Assembly (NCBI GenBank): GCA_965213905.1
Contig: OZ243922.1
Span: forward strand, 1-64,000
DNA length: 64,000 nt
Direction of reading: 5' to 3'
Source: SIRX01 sp965213905
GTDB taxonomy: Bacteria > Actinomycetota > Rubrobacteria > Rubrobacterales > Rubrobacteraceae
Shown here: positions 43,382 through 51,091 of the stretch, one piece after another
Layout of the letters: each line of letters begins with the position of its first letter
How positions within the stretch are numbered: the stretch's first letter is position 1
Position numbers and translations under genes: made by a program
Notes under the pieces: generated by a model
Told to the model about the DNA's origin: nothing
The model's input: only the letters and a program-made list of their open reading frames with translations
The model's database searches: none

Positions 43382-43455
43382 GGGCCCATAGCTCAGTTGG
43401 TTAGAGCATCCGACTCATAATCGGACGGTCCCAGGTTCGAGTCCTGGTGGGCCCA
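43382..43455 (+). tRNA. tRNA with CAT anticodon, probably tRNA-Ile2
   Basis: Acceptor GGGCCCA pairs perfectly with TGGGCCC, discriminator A. Anticodon arm TCCGA-CTCATAA-TCGGA gives CAT. Elongator Met and lysidine-modified Ile2 share this loop. C4-G69 and C5-G68, which TilS recognises in E. coli tRNA-Ile2, are present, so Ile2 is favoured over Met. CCA is not encoded. Confidence 0.9.
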
Positions 43456-43689
43456 TACCTATCTACCAAACCCCACAGCACACGAAATCCCACACCCACA
43501 ACATGCAGTGGTGCAACAAACTAAAACCTCACATATTCCATAAAAACCTGTGAACTATCCTTCACCTGCCAATCACTGAACCACCTTATGAAAGCAACAT
43601 AAGAGGGGGGTGCACTACCCTAGGTGGGAGGGCAAAAACAGTATTAGTCGCGATATTGTGACCAAAACGGGTGCCTGAGAGCCTGGAGA
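43456..43689 (+). other. Gene-free C-rich, G-poor spacer before the dcw cluster
   Basis: No ORF with coding character is seen between the CAT tRNA and the mraZ promoter. The first 45 nt (43456-43500) contain about 21 C and only 2 G, which resembles a rut site for Rho-dependent termination. A CTTATG-AAAGCAA-CATAAG hairpin lies at 43585-43603, followed by a run of six G. The rest is A-rich and less GC-rich than its neighbours. Confidence 0.5.
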
Positions 43690-43718
43690 TTGCGGTTTTT
43701 CGCTGCGTATGCAAGAAT
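43690..43718 (+). promoter_or_regulatory. Candidate dcw/mraZ promoter
   Basis: TTGCGG (43690-43695), a 17-bp spacer and AAGAAT (43713-43718). The predicted start lies just upstream of the MraZ boxes, as in other bacteria where MraZ represses its own promoter. Confidence 0.5.
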
Positions 43719-43729
43719 TTCACAAATTG

Positions 43730-43754
43730 TGGGTCAAAATGGAACGTAGTGGGA
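43730..43754 (+). promoter_or_regulatory. MraZ-binding boxes (three 10-bp-spaced TGGG repeats)
   Basis: TGGGT-caaaa-TGGAA-cgtag-TGGGA: three direct half-sites with 5-nt spacers, the known layout of MraZ operators. The third box overlaps the GGGAGG Shine-Dalgarno (43751-43756) of mraZ, so repression could act on transcription and its RNA copy lies at the ribosome site. Confidence 0.75.
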
Positions 43755-43764
43755 GGCAAAGACC

Positions 43765-44205
43765 CTGGCGCTTTTAGGAGAGTACGAGCACACCCTGGAC
43801 GAGAAAGGGCGTCTCACCCTCCCCTCCCGTATGAGGTCTTATTTTGATCGCGGCATCGTTATCACCAAGGGGGTTGACAAGTGTTTGTTCGCTTTCCCCC
43901 CGGATGAGTGGGCGGCTTTCAAGGCGAGCGTTAAAGCCAACGCGGATCTCACTGCCAAAGGGCGACAGCTTTCCCGGATGTTCTTCTCCATGGCTTTCGA
44001 GGCTGGGTTGGATCGGCAGGGGCGGGTTTTGATTCCCTCGAAGCTTGCCCGGTACGCCGGTTTGGAGCGTGAGGTTACCTTAACCGGCGTTGACGACCGG
44101 CTGGAGATCTGGGACACCGGGGAGTGGGGCCGATATCTGGAAGATGCCGACGAGTCTTTCGCCGACATAGTAGAAGAGTTCGCCGGGAGAGAGTTCGGGG
44201 GGTGA
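43765..44205 (+). CDS. mraZ: Transcriptional regulator MraZ, CTG start
   Basis: About 146 residues, a DNA-binding double AbrB-like protein that controls the dcw operon. The frame reads (M)ALLGEYEHTLDEKGRLTLPSR before the first ATG at 43831, and this segment is the conserved N-terminal MraZ repeat; the second repeat includes LDRQGRVLIPSKLARYAGL. The only start-like codon between the in-frame stop at 43747 and this segment is CTG 43765, with GGGAGG 8 nt upstream. Starting at 43831 would delete half a repeat. The TGA overlaps rsmH as TGATG. Confidence 0.9.
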   Translation: MALLGEYEHTLDEKGRLTLPSRMRSYFDRGIVITKGVDKCLFAFPPDEWAAFKASVKANADLTAKGRQLSRMFFSMAFEAGLDRQGRVLIPSKLARYAGLEREVTLTGVDDRLEIWDTGEWGRYLEDADESFADIVEEFAGREFGG

Positions 44206-45143
44206 TGGCGATGGGTCATTACCCGGTGATGTTGGAAGAAGCCGTCGGGGCGCTGTCTTTATCGGAAAGAGACACGGTGGTAGATGCCACGTTCGGGGGC
44301 GGCGGCCACGCGCGCAGGATACTCGAAGAGCTGGGAGCCGGAGCAAAGCTAATAGCTGTAGACCGGGACCCATCGGCCGCCGAAAGAGCCTTTCTTATAG
44401 ACGACGCGCGTTTCGAGTTTGTGCGCGGTGCTTACGACGACGTTCTCTGGCGAATGGTGGAGGACGGCGCGAGGGTGGACGCGGTGTTGTTCGACCTCGG
44501 GCTCTCCAGCTATCAGATAGACGAGCCCGGCAGGGGTTTCAGCTACGCCGGTGGGGGGCGTCTGGACATGAGGATGGACCCCACCTCCGGTGTCTCCGCG
44601 GCGCAGTATTTGAACACGGCGGAGGCCGAAGAGTTGGTCGAGACGCTCAACCTGTATGGTGACGTTCCGAGAGGACAGGCCCGCCGTATTACCGGGGAAA
44701 TCCTCGCCCGTAGGCCGCTATCTACTACCAACGACTTGACGGATTCCGTAAGGGCGGCGGTTGGCTGGGCGGAGAGGGGCGGACACCCGGCAAAGAGGAT
44801 CTTCCAAGCCATCAGAATAAAAATCAACGACGAGTTGGCAGGCCTCGGCCGGGCGCTCGAAGCAACGGAACGTTTGCTGGTGCCCGGTGGCCGGCTCGTG
44901 GCGATCTCCTTCCACTCCGGCGAAGATCGCACCGTAAAGCGCTTTATCTCGAAGAGGGTCGGGAAATGCGTCTGCCCGCCGGAGCTACCGGTTTGTGTGT
45001 GCGGCGCCAAACCGGTGTTCCGTAAAGGGCCGGTAGCCCGGCCAGGGGCGGGCGAAGTAGGGGAAAACCCGCGTAGCGCCTCGGCGCGCCTGCGGGCGGC
45101 TACCAGAACAGACGAGCCGTTGGGCGAAGAGGTTGGTCCGTAG
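44205..45143 (+). CDS. rsmH: 16S rRNA m4C1402 methyltransferase RsmH
   Basis: 312 residues. The N-terminus has HYPVMLEEAV, and the S-adenosylmethionine motif is DATFGGGGHARRIL. VLFDLGLSSYQ, DEPGRGFSY and RIFQAIRIKINDEL are family signatures. The ATG at 44205 overlaps the mraZ stop; ATG 44211 is an alternative. The mraZ-rsmH-ftsL order is the standard start of the dcw cluster. Confidence 0.95.
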   Translation: MAMGHYPVMLEEAVGALSLSERDTVVDATFGGGGHARRILEELGAGAKLIAVDRDPSAAERAFLIDDARFEFVRGAYDDVLWRMVEDGARVDAVLFDLGLSSYQIDEPGRGFSYAGGGRLDMRMDPTSGVSAAQYLNTAEAEELVETLNLYGDVPRGQARRITGEILARRPLSTTNDLTDSVRAAVGWAERGGHPAKRIFQAIRIKINDELAGLGRALEATERLLVPGGRLVAISFHSGEDRTVKRFISKRVGKCVCPPELPVCVCGAKPVFRKGPVARPGAGEVGENPRSASARLRAATRTDEPLGEEVGP

Positions 45144-45547
45144 TGGCTATCCCGCAAAGACGAGCACCCCATTTTCCCCGCCGAGACAAGAGAAAGCCCA
45201 AAAAATCTTCGGGGGGTGACGTCCGGCGGGATCAGGGCCTCCGGCGTCGCAGGTTCGTGTTTTTCGTGGTAGTGCCCGTGTTGTTGATGCTGGGGAGCAT
45301 CTACTTACACACGATGTCCGCGGGCCTGGAGAGCCGGGTGTCGGAGTTGCAGGGGCAGCGCGCCGAGCTCGGGGCGCAGAAAGAGAGGCTGGAGATAGAC
45401 GTGTCGAGGGCCTCGTCTCCTGAACGGGTCAGATCCCTGGCCCGGGAGAACGGGTTGAGAACCCCGGCAACTGGGGACTTGAAGGTCTACAAAGCGGAGG
45501 ATGGAACGCAGGATGCGAGACAACAAATACAGGAGGGCTCCAGGTAG
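45143..45547 (+). CDS. ftsL: FtsL-like septum formation protein
   Basis: 134 residues. A basic cytoplasmic N-terminus (about 1-32), one transmembrane helix (about 33-52) and an extracytoplasmic coiled coil (about 55-95) with the septum-formation-initiator pattern SPERVRSLARENGL. FtsL bridges FtsQ and the FtsW/PBP synthase. GTG overlaps rsmH by one base; its end overlaps the pbp start by 47 nt. Identity rests on position and topology. Confidence 0.85.
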   Translation: MAIPQRRAPHFPRRDKRKPKKSSGGDVRRDQGLRRRRFVFFVVVPVLLMLGSIYLHTMSAGLESRVSELQGQRAELGAQKERLEIDVSRASSPERVRSLARENGLRTPATGDLKVYKAEDGTQDARQQIQEGSR

Positions 45548-47357
45548 GTCGCGCGCGGGCAACGCGGGCAACGCGGGCAACAAAGCCCGGAAAGAAAGCC
45601 GCGAAGGACAGAGGCGGTCCCGTGCCGAAAATAACTCGTCGCGGGACCGCAAAACCAGCGTCGTAGAATTTCCCCGGTACCGCCGGGCACCGCGTCGGCG
45701 CGTCGGAAAAAAGACGCCGGAAAAACCACGCCCCAAGGTCGGAAGACAAAGGGTCAAGATAGCCCTGGCTCTTGCGGTGCTCGTCGGGGTCCTCTTGTGC
45801 GGGAGGGCCGTTTACCTCACCCTGGCAGAGGGTACGGGAGAAACGGCTTTCGCCGCGGAGCAAGATTCCAGTATTTCCAACGACGCCGGAGGACGCGGCG
45901 ACATTCTAAGCGCGGACGGCCGGAAACTAGCCACCAGTTTGCAGGAGTACCGCTTGATCTCCACCCCCTACCAGATAGAAGACGCCGGAGAAACTTCCTC
46001 CGAGTTGGCGGAGATAATAGGCCCGGAAACAGGCCAGACGGCGGAAGACATCGAAGCCAAGCTCACCCAACACGACGCCCGGGGAAAGCTCGGCGGCTAC
46101 AGCGTGGTGGGCTCCATCGAGCCCCGGACCGCCGAAAAAGTAAGGGATCTCGGTATCGCAGGTCTCACCTTGATGCCCGCCTCCGAAAGGTTCTACCCGG
46201 ATGGCCGGCTTGCCGGCCGAATCCTCGGATACTTGGGAGATTACGGAGAAGCTTTCGGGGGTGTCGAGTCTCGTTACGACGAGGCCCTGAAAAACGGCGA
46301 AAACGTCTCCATGACCATAGACGCCCCCGTCCAGGAAGAGCTGGAGGGCCAACTCCAGGGCATTATGAAAGAGCACAAGGCTAAGAGCGCCATGGGTCTC
46401 GTGATGAGGGTGGATGACGGCGCGATAGTCGCGCTCGCCAACGCCCCCAGTTTTAATAACAACCAGTACAAAAGAGCGTCACCTGAACTACAACGCAACC
46501 GGGTTTTAACCGACCCATACGAGCCGGGGTCCACCTTCAAGCCCTTCACCGTTGCGGCGGCCTTCGAAGAGGAAGCGATCTCCGAGGACGACACCTACGT
46601 CGTGCCGGATAGCATCCAAGTTGCTGATAGAGTGATCCACGACTCCGAGCCACACGAAACCAAAACCATGCAGCCTCGCGACATACTAGAACAATCCAGC
46701 AACGTCGGGATGATCCAAGTAGCCCAAGACCTCGGCGGCGAGAAGGTCGAAGAGTACATCCGCCGCTTCGGGTTCGGTGAACGTACGGGCCTTGAACTGT
46801 GGGGGGAAGACCCGGGGCTGGTGCCCGCCTATGAAGACTGGAGCGGTTCTTCCATCGGCAACATCCCTATCGGACAGGGCCTGACCGTTACCCCGCTACA
46901 ACTCGCGGCGGGATACGCCCCGCTCATCAACGGGGGTACGAGTATAGAGCCTTACATCGTAAAAGGTGAAGGCTCAGAAAAAGCCGGCGAGAGGGTGATA
47001 AGCCGTGAGACCTCGGATATAGTACGCGGAATGTTGCAGAACGTGGTCGAGAAAGGATCAGGCCACTTCGCCCAGATACCCGGGTACACCGTGGGCGGCA
47101 AAACGGGCACCTCTCAGAAAGTAGACCCCGAAACGGGGGCTTACGCTTACAAGCACATAGCCTCTTTTATTGGGTTTGCCCCCGCGTCGGACCCGGAATA
47201 TTTATCCGTAATAATCGTTGACGAGCCCAAAACCGCATACTGGGGCGAGGTCGTGGCCGCGCCGGCTTTCCACGGGTTGATGGACTTTACCCTCGGGTAC
47301 TACAACGTGCCCCCGGACCGTCCTCGTAACCGCGGGGACGAAAGCGGCAACGGTTGA
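45501..47357 (+). CDS. Class B penicillin-binding protein (FtsI-like)
   Basis: 618 residues, the septal transpeptidase partner of FtsW. A long basic, low-complexity cytoplasmic tail (about 1-85) precedes one transmembrane helix (about 86-108). A dimerisation/pedestal domain and the transpeptidase domain follow, with SxxK in GSTFKPF, SxN in QSSNVGM and KTG in GGKTGTSQ. No PASTA repeats are present. ATG 45501 was taken; ATG 45513 is equally possible because GGAGG abuts the first. It overlaps ftsL and murF. Confidence 0.93.
   Translation: MERRMRDNKYRRAPGRSRAGNAGNAGNKARKESREGQRRSRAENNSSRDRKTSVVEFPRYRRAPRRRVGKKTPEKPRPKVGRQRVKIALALAVLVGVLLCGRAVYLTLAEGTGETAFAAEQDSSISNDAGGRGDILSADGRKLATSLQEYRLISTPYQIEDAGETSSELAEIIGPETGQTAEDIEAKLTQHDARGKLGGYSVVGSIEPRTAEKVRDLGIAGLTLMPASERFYPDGRLAGRILGYLGDYGEAFGGVESRYDEALKNGENVSMTIDAPVQEELEGQLQGIMKEHKAKSAMGLVMRVDDGAIVALANAPSFNNNQYKRASPELQRNRVLTDPYEPGSTFKPFTVAAAFEEEAISEDDTYVVPDSIQVADRVIHDSEPHETKTMQPRDILEQSSNVGMIQVAQDLGGEKVEEYIRRFGFGERTGLELWGEDPGLVPAYEDWSGSSIGNIPIGQGLTVTPLQLAAGYAPLINGGTSIEPYIVKGEGSEKAGERVISRETSDIVRGMLQNVVEKGSGHFAQIPGYTVGGKTGTSQKVDPETGAYAYKHIASFIGFAPASDPEYLSVIIVDEPKTAYWGEVVAAPAFHGLMDFTLGYYNVPPDRPRNRGDESGNG
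45555..45581 (+). repeat. Three 9-bp tandem repeats in the pbp N-terminal tail
   Basis: GCGGGCAAC is repeated three times exactly, encoding Ala-Gly-Asn units in the disordered cytoplasmic tail. Being a multiple of three, copy-number change would keep the frame. Confidence 0.85.
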
Positions 47358-48760
47358 TCCCCGCCTTTTTAAAAGACATCGCCGCCGCACTCGGGGCCGA
47401 GATGGTGGGCGTGGACGGCGGTCTACCCGTGCGCGGCGCGGCCGTGGACTCCAGGACTGTAAGGGAAAGCGACCTGTTCTTTGCCTTGAAGGGGCGAACG
47501 GACGGCTCCGAGTTCGCCCCTGAGGCTTATCAAAGGGGGGCCGTGGCGGCGGTAGCCGAACGCCCGCTCCCGGTTCCGACCCTGGTAGTGAAAGACCCTT
47601 TGGAAGTCCTGCAAAACCTCGCGCGTTGGAGCTTGTTGCGGGATGAGGCTGCAAGCTTGAAAGTAATTGGCATAACCGGTAGCGTCGGGAAAACGACGAC
47701 CAAGGATGCCCTGGCCGCGATACTGAGGGCGGCTGGTAAGAAGGTCTGTGCGACCGAGGGAAACTTCAACAACGAGATCGGCCTGCCCCTAACGGTTCTG
47801 TCCGCCGGTGGGCAAACGGATACGCTGGTGCTCGAGATGGGCGCAACGCACGTGGGTGACGTAGAGCATTTGTGCAAAATAGCGCCGCCGGAGATAGGAG
47901 TGCTCACCGCCGTTCAGCCCGTACACCTGGACTCGTTCGGCTCCCTGGAGGCGGTGGCCGTCGGAAAAGGAGAATTGGCGCGTTCTCTGCCCGAAGACGG
48001 ATGCCTGGTCGCGCCGAAGCACGTTCCGGATGCGGCGACCGGGTACGACCGCGAGTTCGGGCGCCGCGTGGTCTTCGGGAACGAGACCGACGGGGGTTAC
48101 GGGGGTCACGGGGGCGACGGGGGAGTAAACCTTTGGGCTTCGCGGATACGAGAACACGAAGCCGGGCTCAGTTTCACGGTGCACGCCGGCGGTGAGTCGG
48201 CGGAAGTCCGGGCCCCGATTTTTGGGACGCATCTCGTCGAGCCGCTGCTCGCGGCGTTTGGGGCCGCGCTCTGCGCGGGCCTCGGGTTGGAGGATTGCGC
48301 CCGGGGGATCTCGCGCGTAAAGCGTACGGGCCTCAGAGGAGAACTCTACAAACTACGAGACGACATCCTAATCTACGACGACTCATACAACGCCTCCCCG
48401 ACAGCCACGTCCGCGGTGCTGAGATACGGGGCGGATCAGGCTCGGCGACAAGACCGGCGTTTTGTGGCGGTGTTGGGCGGCATGTTCGAACTCGGTTCGG
48501 CCGCCCGCGCCTACCACCAGGAGATAGGAGGTCTAGCCAACGACCTCGCCGTGGACTTGCTCGTCGCGGTGGGAGACGAAGCCCGCTGGTACGCCGAAAC
48601 GTTCGCTGGCGACGCGCTCCTGTACGAAGACTCCGCATCGGCGGCCGAAGGCCTGAAAGAAACCCTTGCGGGCGGCGAGTACATCGTGGTGAAAGGCTCC
48701 AGGGGCGTTGGCCTGGACCTCCTGACCCGTAAGTTGAAGGAGATGCTGGCTATTGCTTAG
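47354..48760 (+). CDS. murF: UDP-MurNAc-tripeptide:D-Ala-D-Ala ligase MurF
   Basis: 468 residues, adds D-Ala-D-Ala to the UDP-MurNAc-tripeptide. The ATP P-loop is GITGSVGKTTTKDAL; EMGATHVGDVEHL and YDDSYNASPTA are MurF signatures (the last distinguishes it from MurE). A Gly-rich surface insert (DGGYGGHGGDGG) near residue 250 is encoded by a G-quadruplex-like sequence. A TTG start overlaps the pbp stop, and murE, which normally lies between, is missing here. Confidence 0.93.
   Translation: MIPAFLKDIAAALGAEMVGVDGGLPVRGAAVDSRTVRESDLFFALKGRTDGSEFAPEAYQRGAVAAVAERPLPVPTLVVKDPLEVLQNLARWSLLRDEAASLKVIGITGSVGKTTTKDALAAILRAAGKKVCATEGNFNNEIGLPLTVLSAGGQTDTLVLEMGATHVGDVEHLCKIAPPEIGVLTAVQPVHLDSFGSLEAVAVGKGELARSLPEDGCLVAPKHVPDAATGYDREFGRRVVFGNETDGGYGGHGGDGGVNLWASRIREHEAGLSFTVHAGGESAEVRAPIFGTHLVEPLLAAFGAALCAGLGLEDCARGISRVKRTGLRGELYKLRDDILIYDDSYNASPTATSAVLRYGADQARRQDRRFVAVLGGMFELGSAARAYHQEIGGLANDLAVDLLVAVGDEARWYAETFAGDALLYEDSASAAEGLKETLAGGEYIVVKGSRGVGLDLLTRKLKEMLAIA
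48092..48123 (+). other. Perfect four-tract G5 quadruplex motif inside murF
   Basis: Four runs of five G are separated by the 4-nt loops TTAC, TCAC and CGAC, on the coding strand. The repeat unit is 9 bp, so it encodes a Gly-Gly-X repeat in MurF. It could fold as a DNA or mRNA quadruplex. Confidence 0.85.
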
Positions 48761-49745
48761 CGTGATACTCGCAGCGGGGGTAGCCTTTATGGTAACGGTG
48801 CTCCTCGGGTCGAAATTTATCGAGTACCTCCAGGTCAAAAAGTTCGGCCAGTTCGTCCGGGAAGAGGGTCCGCAAACCCACCTGGTAAAAGCCGGAACCC
48901 CGACTATGGGCGGCGTACTGATGCTGATCGGCCTTCTGGCGGCGCTCCTGGTGGTGGCGAGGCCGAACGTGGCGACTTTTACTACCATGCTGCTCGTGTC
49001 TTCGGTGGCCGGTATAGGACTCTACGATGACTGGCAAAAAATCTCCGCCCGACGCTCGGAAGGCTTGAGCGTCAAGTACAAGTTCCTTTTGCTAACGTTG
49101 ACGGTTGTGCTGGCCGACGTTCTAGCCCTACGGTACGTTGGGGTTACCCAGAACGTCATCATGCCCGGGTGGGACCGCAATCTGGTGTTGGGTTCCGGGA
49201 TAGTCGGTATTTTCTTGTTTAGCGTGTTTTTGCTTTTGGTAATCGTCGGTACCACAAACGCCGTCAACCTGACGGACGGGTTGGACGGGCTCGCGGCCGG
49301 GGCGGGGAGCATCTCGCTTTTGGCGTACACGGCGATAGCTTTTCTGGAGCGTCAATACGACGTCGCCATCATCTGCGGCGCGATGGTTGGTGCGATCATC
49401 GGGTTTCTCTGGTACAACTCGCATCCGGCAGAGATCTTTATGGGGGATACGGGGTCCCTGGCTATCGGGGGGGTCCTGGCCGCGGCGGCCATCCTAACGA
49501 AGACCGAGATGCTGTTGCCGATCATCGGTGGGCTTTTCGTTATAGAAGCCCTCTCGGTAATTATCCAATACAGCTTCTTCAAACTCACCAAACGTCGGAT
49601 CTTCAAGATGGCTCCAATCCACCACCACTTCGAGCTTTTGGGGTGGCAGGAGAATAAGATCGTGGTGCGCTTCTGGATAATCCAGGCCACTTTCTCATCC
49701 GCCGGTTTTGTCCTCTACTACTTTTTTCTCTACAGCAGGGCATGA
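48753..49745 (+). CDS. mraY: Phospho-MurNAc-pentapeptide transferase MraY
   Basis: 330 residues with about ten transmembrane helices. It moves phospho-MurNAc-pentapeptide onto undecaprenyl phosphate, making lipid I. The signatures are TPTMGG, NAVNLTDGLDGLA (catalytic Asp), MGDTGSLAIGG and the IHHHFELLGW loop. TTG overlaps the murF stop; the end overlaps murD as ATGA. Confidence 0.95.
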   Translation: MLSVILAAGVAFMVTVLLGSKFIEYLQVKKFGQFVREEGPQTHLVKAGTPTMGGVLMLIGLLAALLVVARPNVATFTTMLLVSSVAGIGLYDDWQKISARRSEGLSVKYKFLLLTLTVVLADVLALRYVGVTQNVIMPGWDRNLVLGSGIVGIFLFSVFLLLVIVGTTNAVNLTDGLDGLAAGAGSISLLAYTAIAFLERQYDVAIICGAMVGAIIGFLWYNSHPAEIFMGDTGSLAIGGVLAAAAILTKTEMLLPIIGGLFVIEALSVIIQYSFFKLTKRRIFKMAPIHHHFELLGWQENKIVVRFWIIQATFSSAGFVLYYFFLYSRA

Positions 49746-51091
49746 AGAAGACCTCGCACAATAAAACCCTGGTTTACGGTTTGGGAGAATCGGGACTTTC
49801 CGCAATCGGCGCCTTGCGGGAAGCGGGTGAAAACGTCCTGGGGGCGGACTCCAGGGATACCCGGCAACTGCGGGAAGAAGCCCTCCGTCTCGGCGTCGAG
49901 TGTTCCCTGGACGCCGGTCCGGAAGTCCTCGAAGGCATAGATCGCGTGGTCGTGAGCCCGGGGATAAGTCCTAAAGACCCCATCCTAGAAAGCGCAAAGT
50001 TGAGGGGAATTCCTATTATGTCGGAGGTCGGTTTGGGCCTGGAGATGCTCGGGTCCTCCGTCCGGCTGGCCGGTGTAACGGGGACGAACGGTAAGACGAC
50101 CGTGGTAGACATGATGCAGAGCATTTTGATGGAGGCCGGGGTTGCGCATACCGTGGCCGGCAACTCGTGGCGTGCCCTAACCGGGTGTCTAGAGGAGGCC
50201 CGCCAGACAGGCTTGCTCGTGCTGGAGGTTTCATCCTTCCAGTTGCACTACCTGGAAAACGTGCGGTTCGACGTTGCGGTATTGCTCAACGTACGCCCCG
50301 ACCACTTGAACTGGCACGCCTCCTTCGACGAGTACGCCGAAGACAAGCTCAGCATATTCGACGGGCAAAGCTCCAAAGATCTCTCCGTGATCAGTGCCTA
50401 CGAGCACGAAAGTTTCGAGAAACTAGACGGACTCGAATCCGAGTTACTGATCGTTGGGGAGGGCGACACGGGCGTACGCGGAGGCTCTCTCGTTCTCCGG
50501 GGCGGGCCGTTGATCTCCACGGCGGAGCTCGACTTTATAGGCCACCACAACTACGAAAACGCGCTCTTTGCCGCCGCGGCGACACTTAGAATGGGTGTTT
50601 CTAACGAAAGTATCATCCGTGGCCTGGCCGGTTACAGGCTCAAGGCTCACCGGGTCGAGGTGGTAGCCGAGCATGGAGGCGTTACCTACGTGGACGATTC
50701 GAAGGCTACGAACCCGGCGTCTACGGCGGCGGCCCTGGCGGGGTTCAGCCGACCGGTAGTGTTGATACTCGGCGGGTCTAAAAAAGAGACCGAGTTCGTG
50801 GAGGTGCTACCGCATCTCGGCGGGTGCCGGGCTGTGATCTGCCAGGGCGAAGCGGGGTGCGTAATCTCGGAGTACTTGATCGGGGCCGGGTGGGGGAGCA
50901 TTGTTTCCAGGACTCCTGATCTGATCGGCGCGGTGGATCTGGCGCGGAGGGTGGCGGAGCCCGGTGATGTGGTACTGCTTTCTCCGGGTTGCGCCAGCTT
51001 CGATCAATTCTCCGGTTACGAGGAGCGCGGGGAAGTCTTCGGCAAACTCGCCGCCGGCGGAGGGAAGGCTAGCCGGGTGATCGGTGGATGA
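49742..51091 (+). CDS. murD: UDP-MurNAc-L-Ala:D-Glu ligase MurD
   Basis: 449 residues. The N-terminal Rossmann fold (VYGLGESGLSAIGAL), P-loop GVTGTNGKTTV, and the C-terminal domain with YVDDSKATNPASTAAAL and LLSPGCASFDQF are MurD signatures. It adds D-glutamate to UDP-MurNAc-L-Ala in the cytoplasm. The ATG overlaps the mraY stop and its own stop overlaps ftsW, both as ATGA. Confidence 0.95.
   Translation: MKKTSHNKTLVYGLGESGLSAIGALREAGENVLGADSRDTRQLREEALRLGVECSLDAGPEVLEGIDRVVVSPGISPKDPILESAKLRGIPIMSEVGLGLEMLGSSVRLAGVTGTNGKTTVVDMMQSILMEAGVAHTVAGNSWRALTGCLEEARQTGLLVLEVSSFQLHYLENVRFDVAVLLNVRPDHLNWHASFDEYAEDKLSIFDGQSSKDLSVISAYEHESFEKLDGLESELLIVGEGDTGVRGGSLVLRGGPLISTAELDFIGHHNYENALFAAAATLRMGVSNESIIRGLAGYRLKAHRVEVVAEHGGVTYVDDSKATNPASTAAALAGFSRPVVLILGGSKKETEFVEVLPHLGGCRAVICQGEAGCVISEYLIGAGWGSIVSRTPDLIGAVDLARRVAEPGDVVLLSPGCASFDQFSGYEERGEVFGKLAAGGGKASRVIGG

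Noticed and set aside
43382..43480. tRNA 3' end as an integration (att) site with a decayed island behind it.
   Set aside because: No repeated tRNA tail, integrase or mobile gene is found in the 300-bp spacer; the dcw cluster follows at once.
43831..44205. mraZ starting at ATG 43831.
   Set aside because: It would remove the conserved GEYEHTLDEKGRLTLPSR segment and lies 75 nt from the only Shine-Dalgarno.
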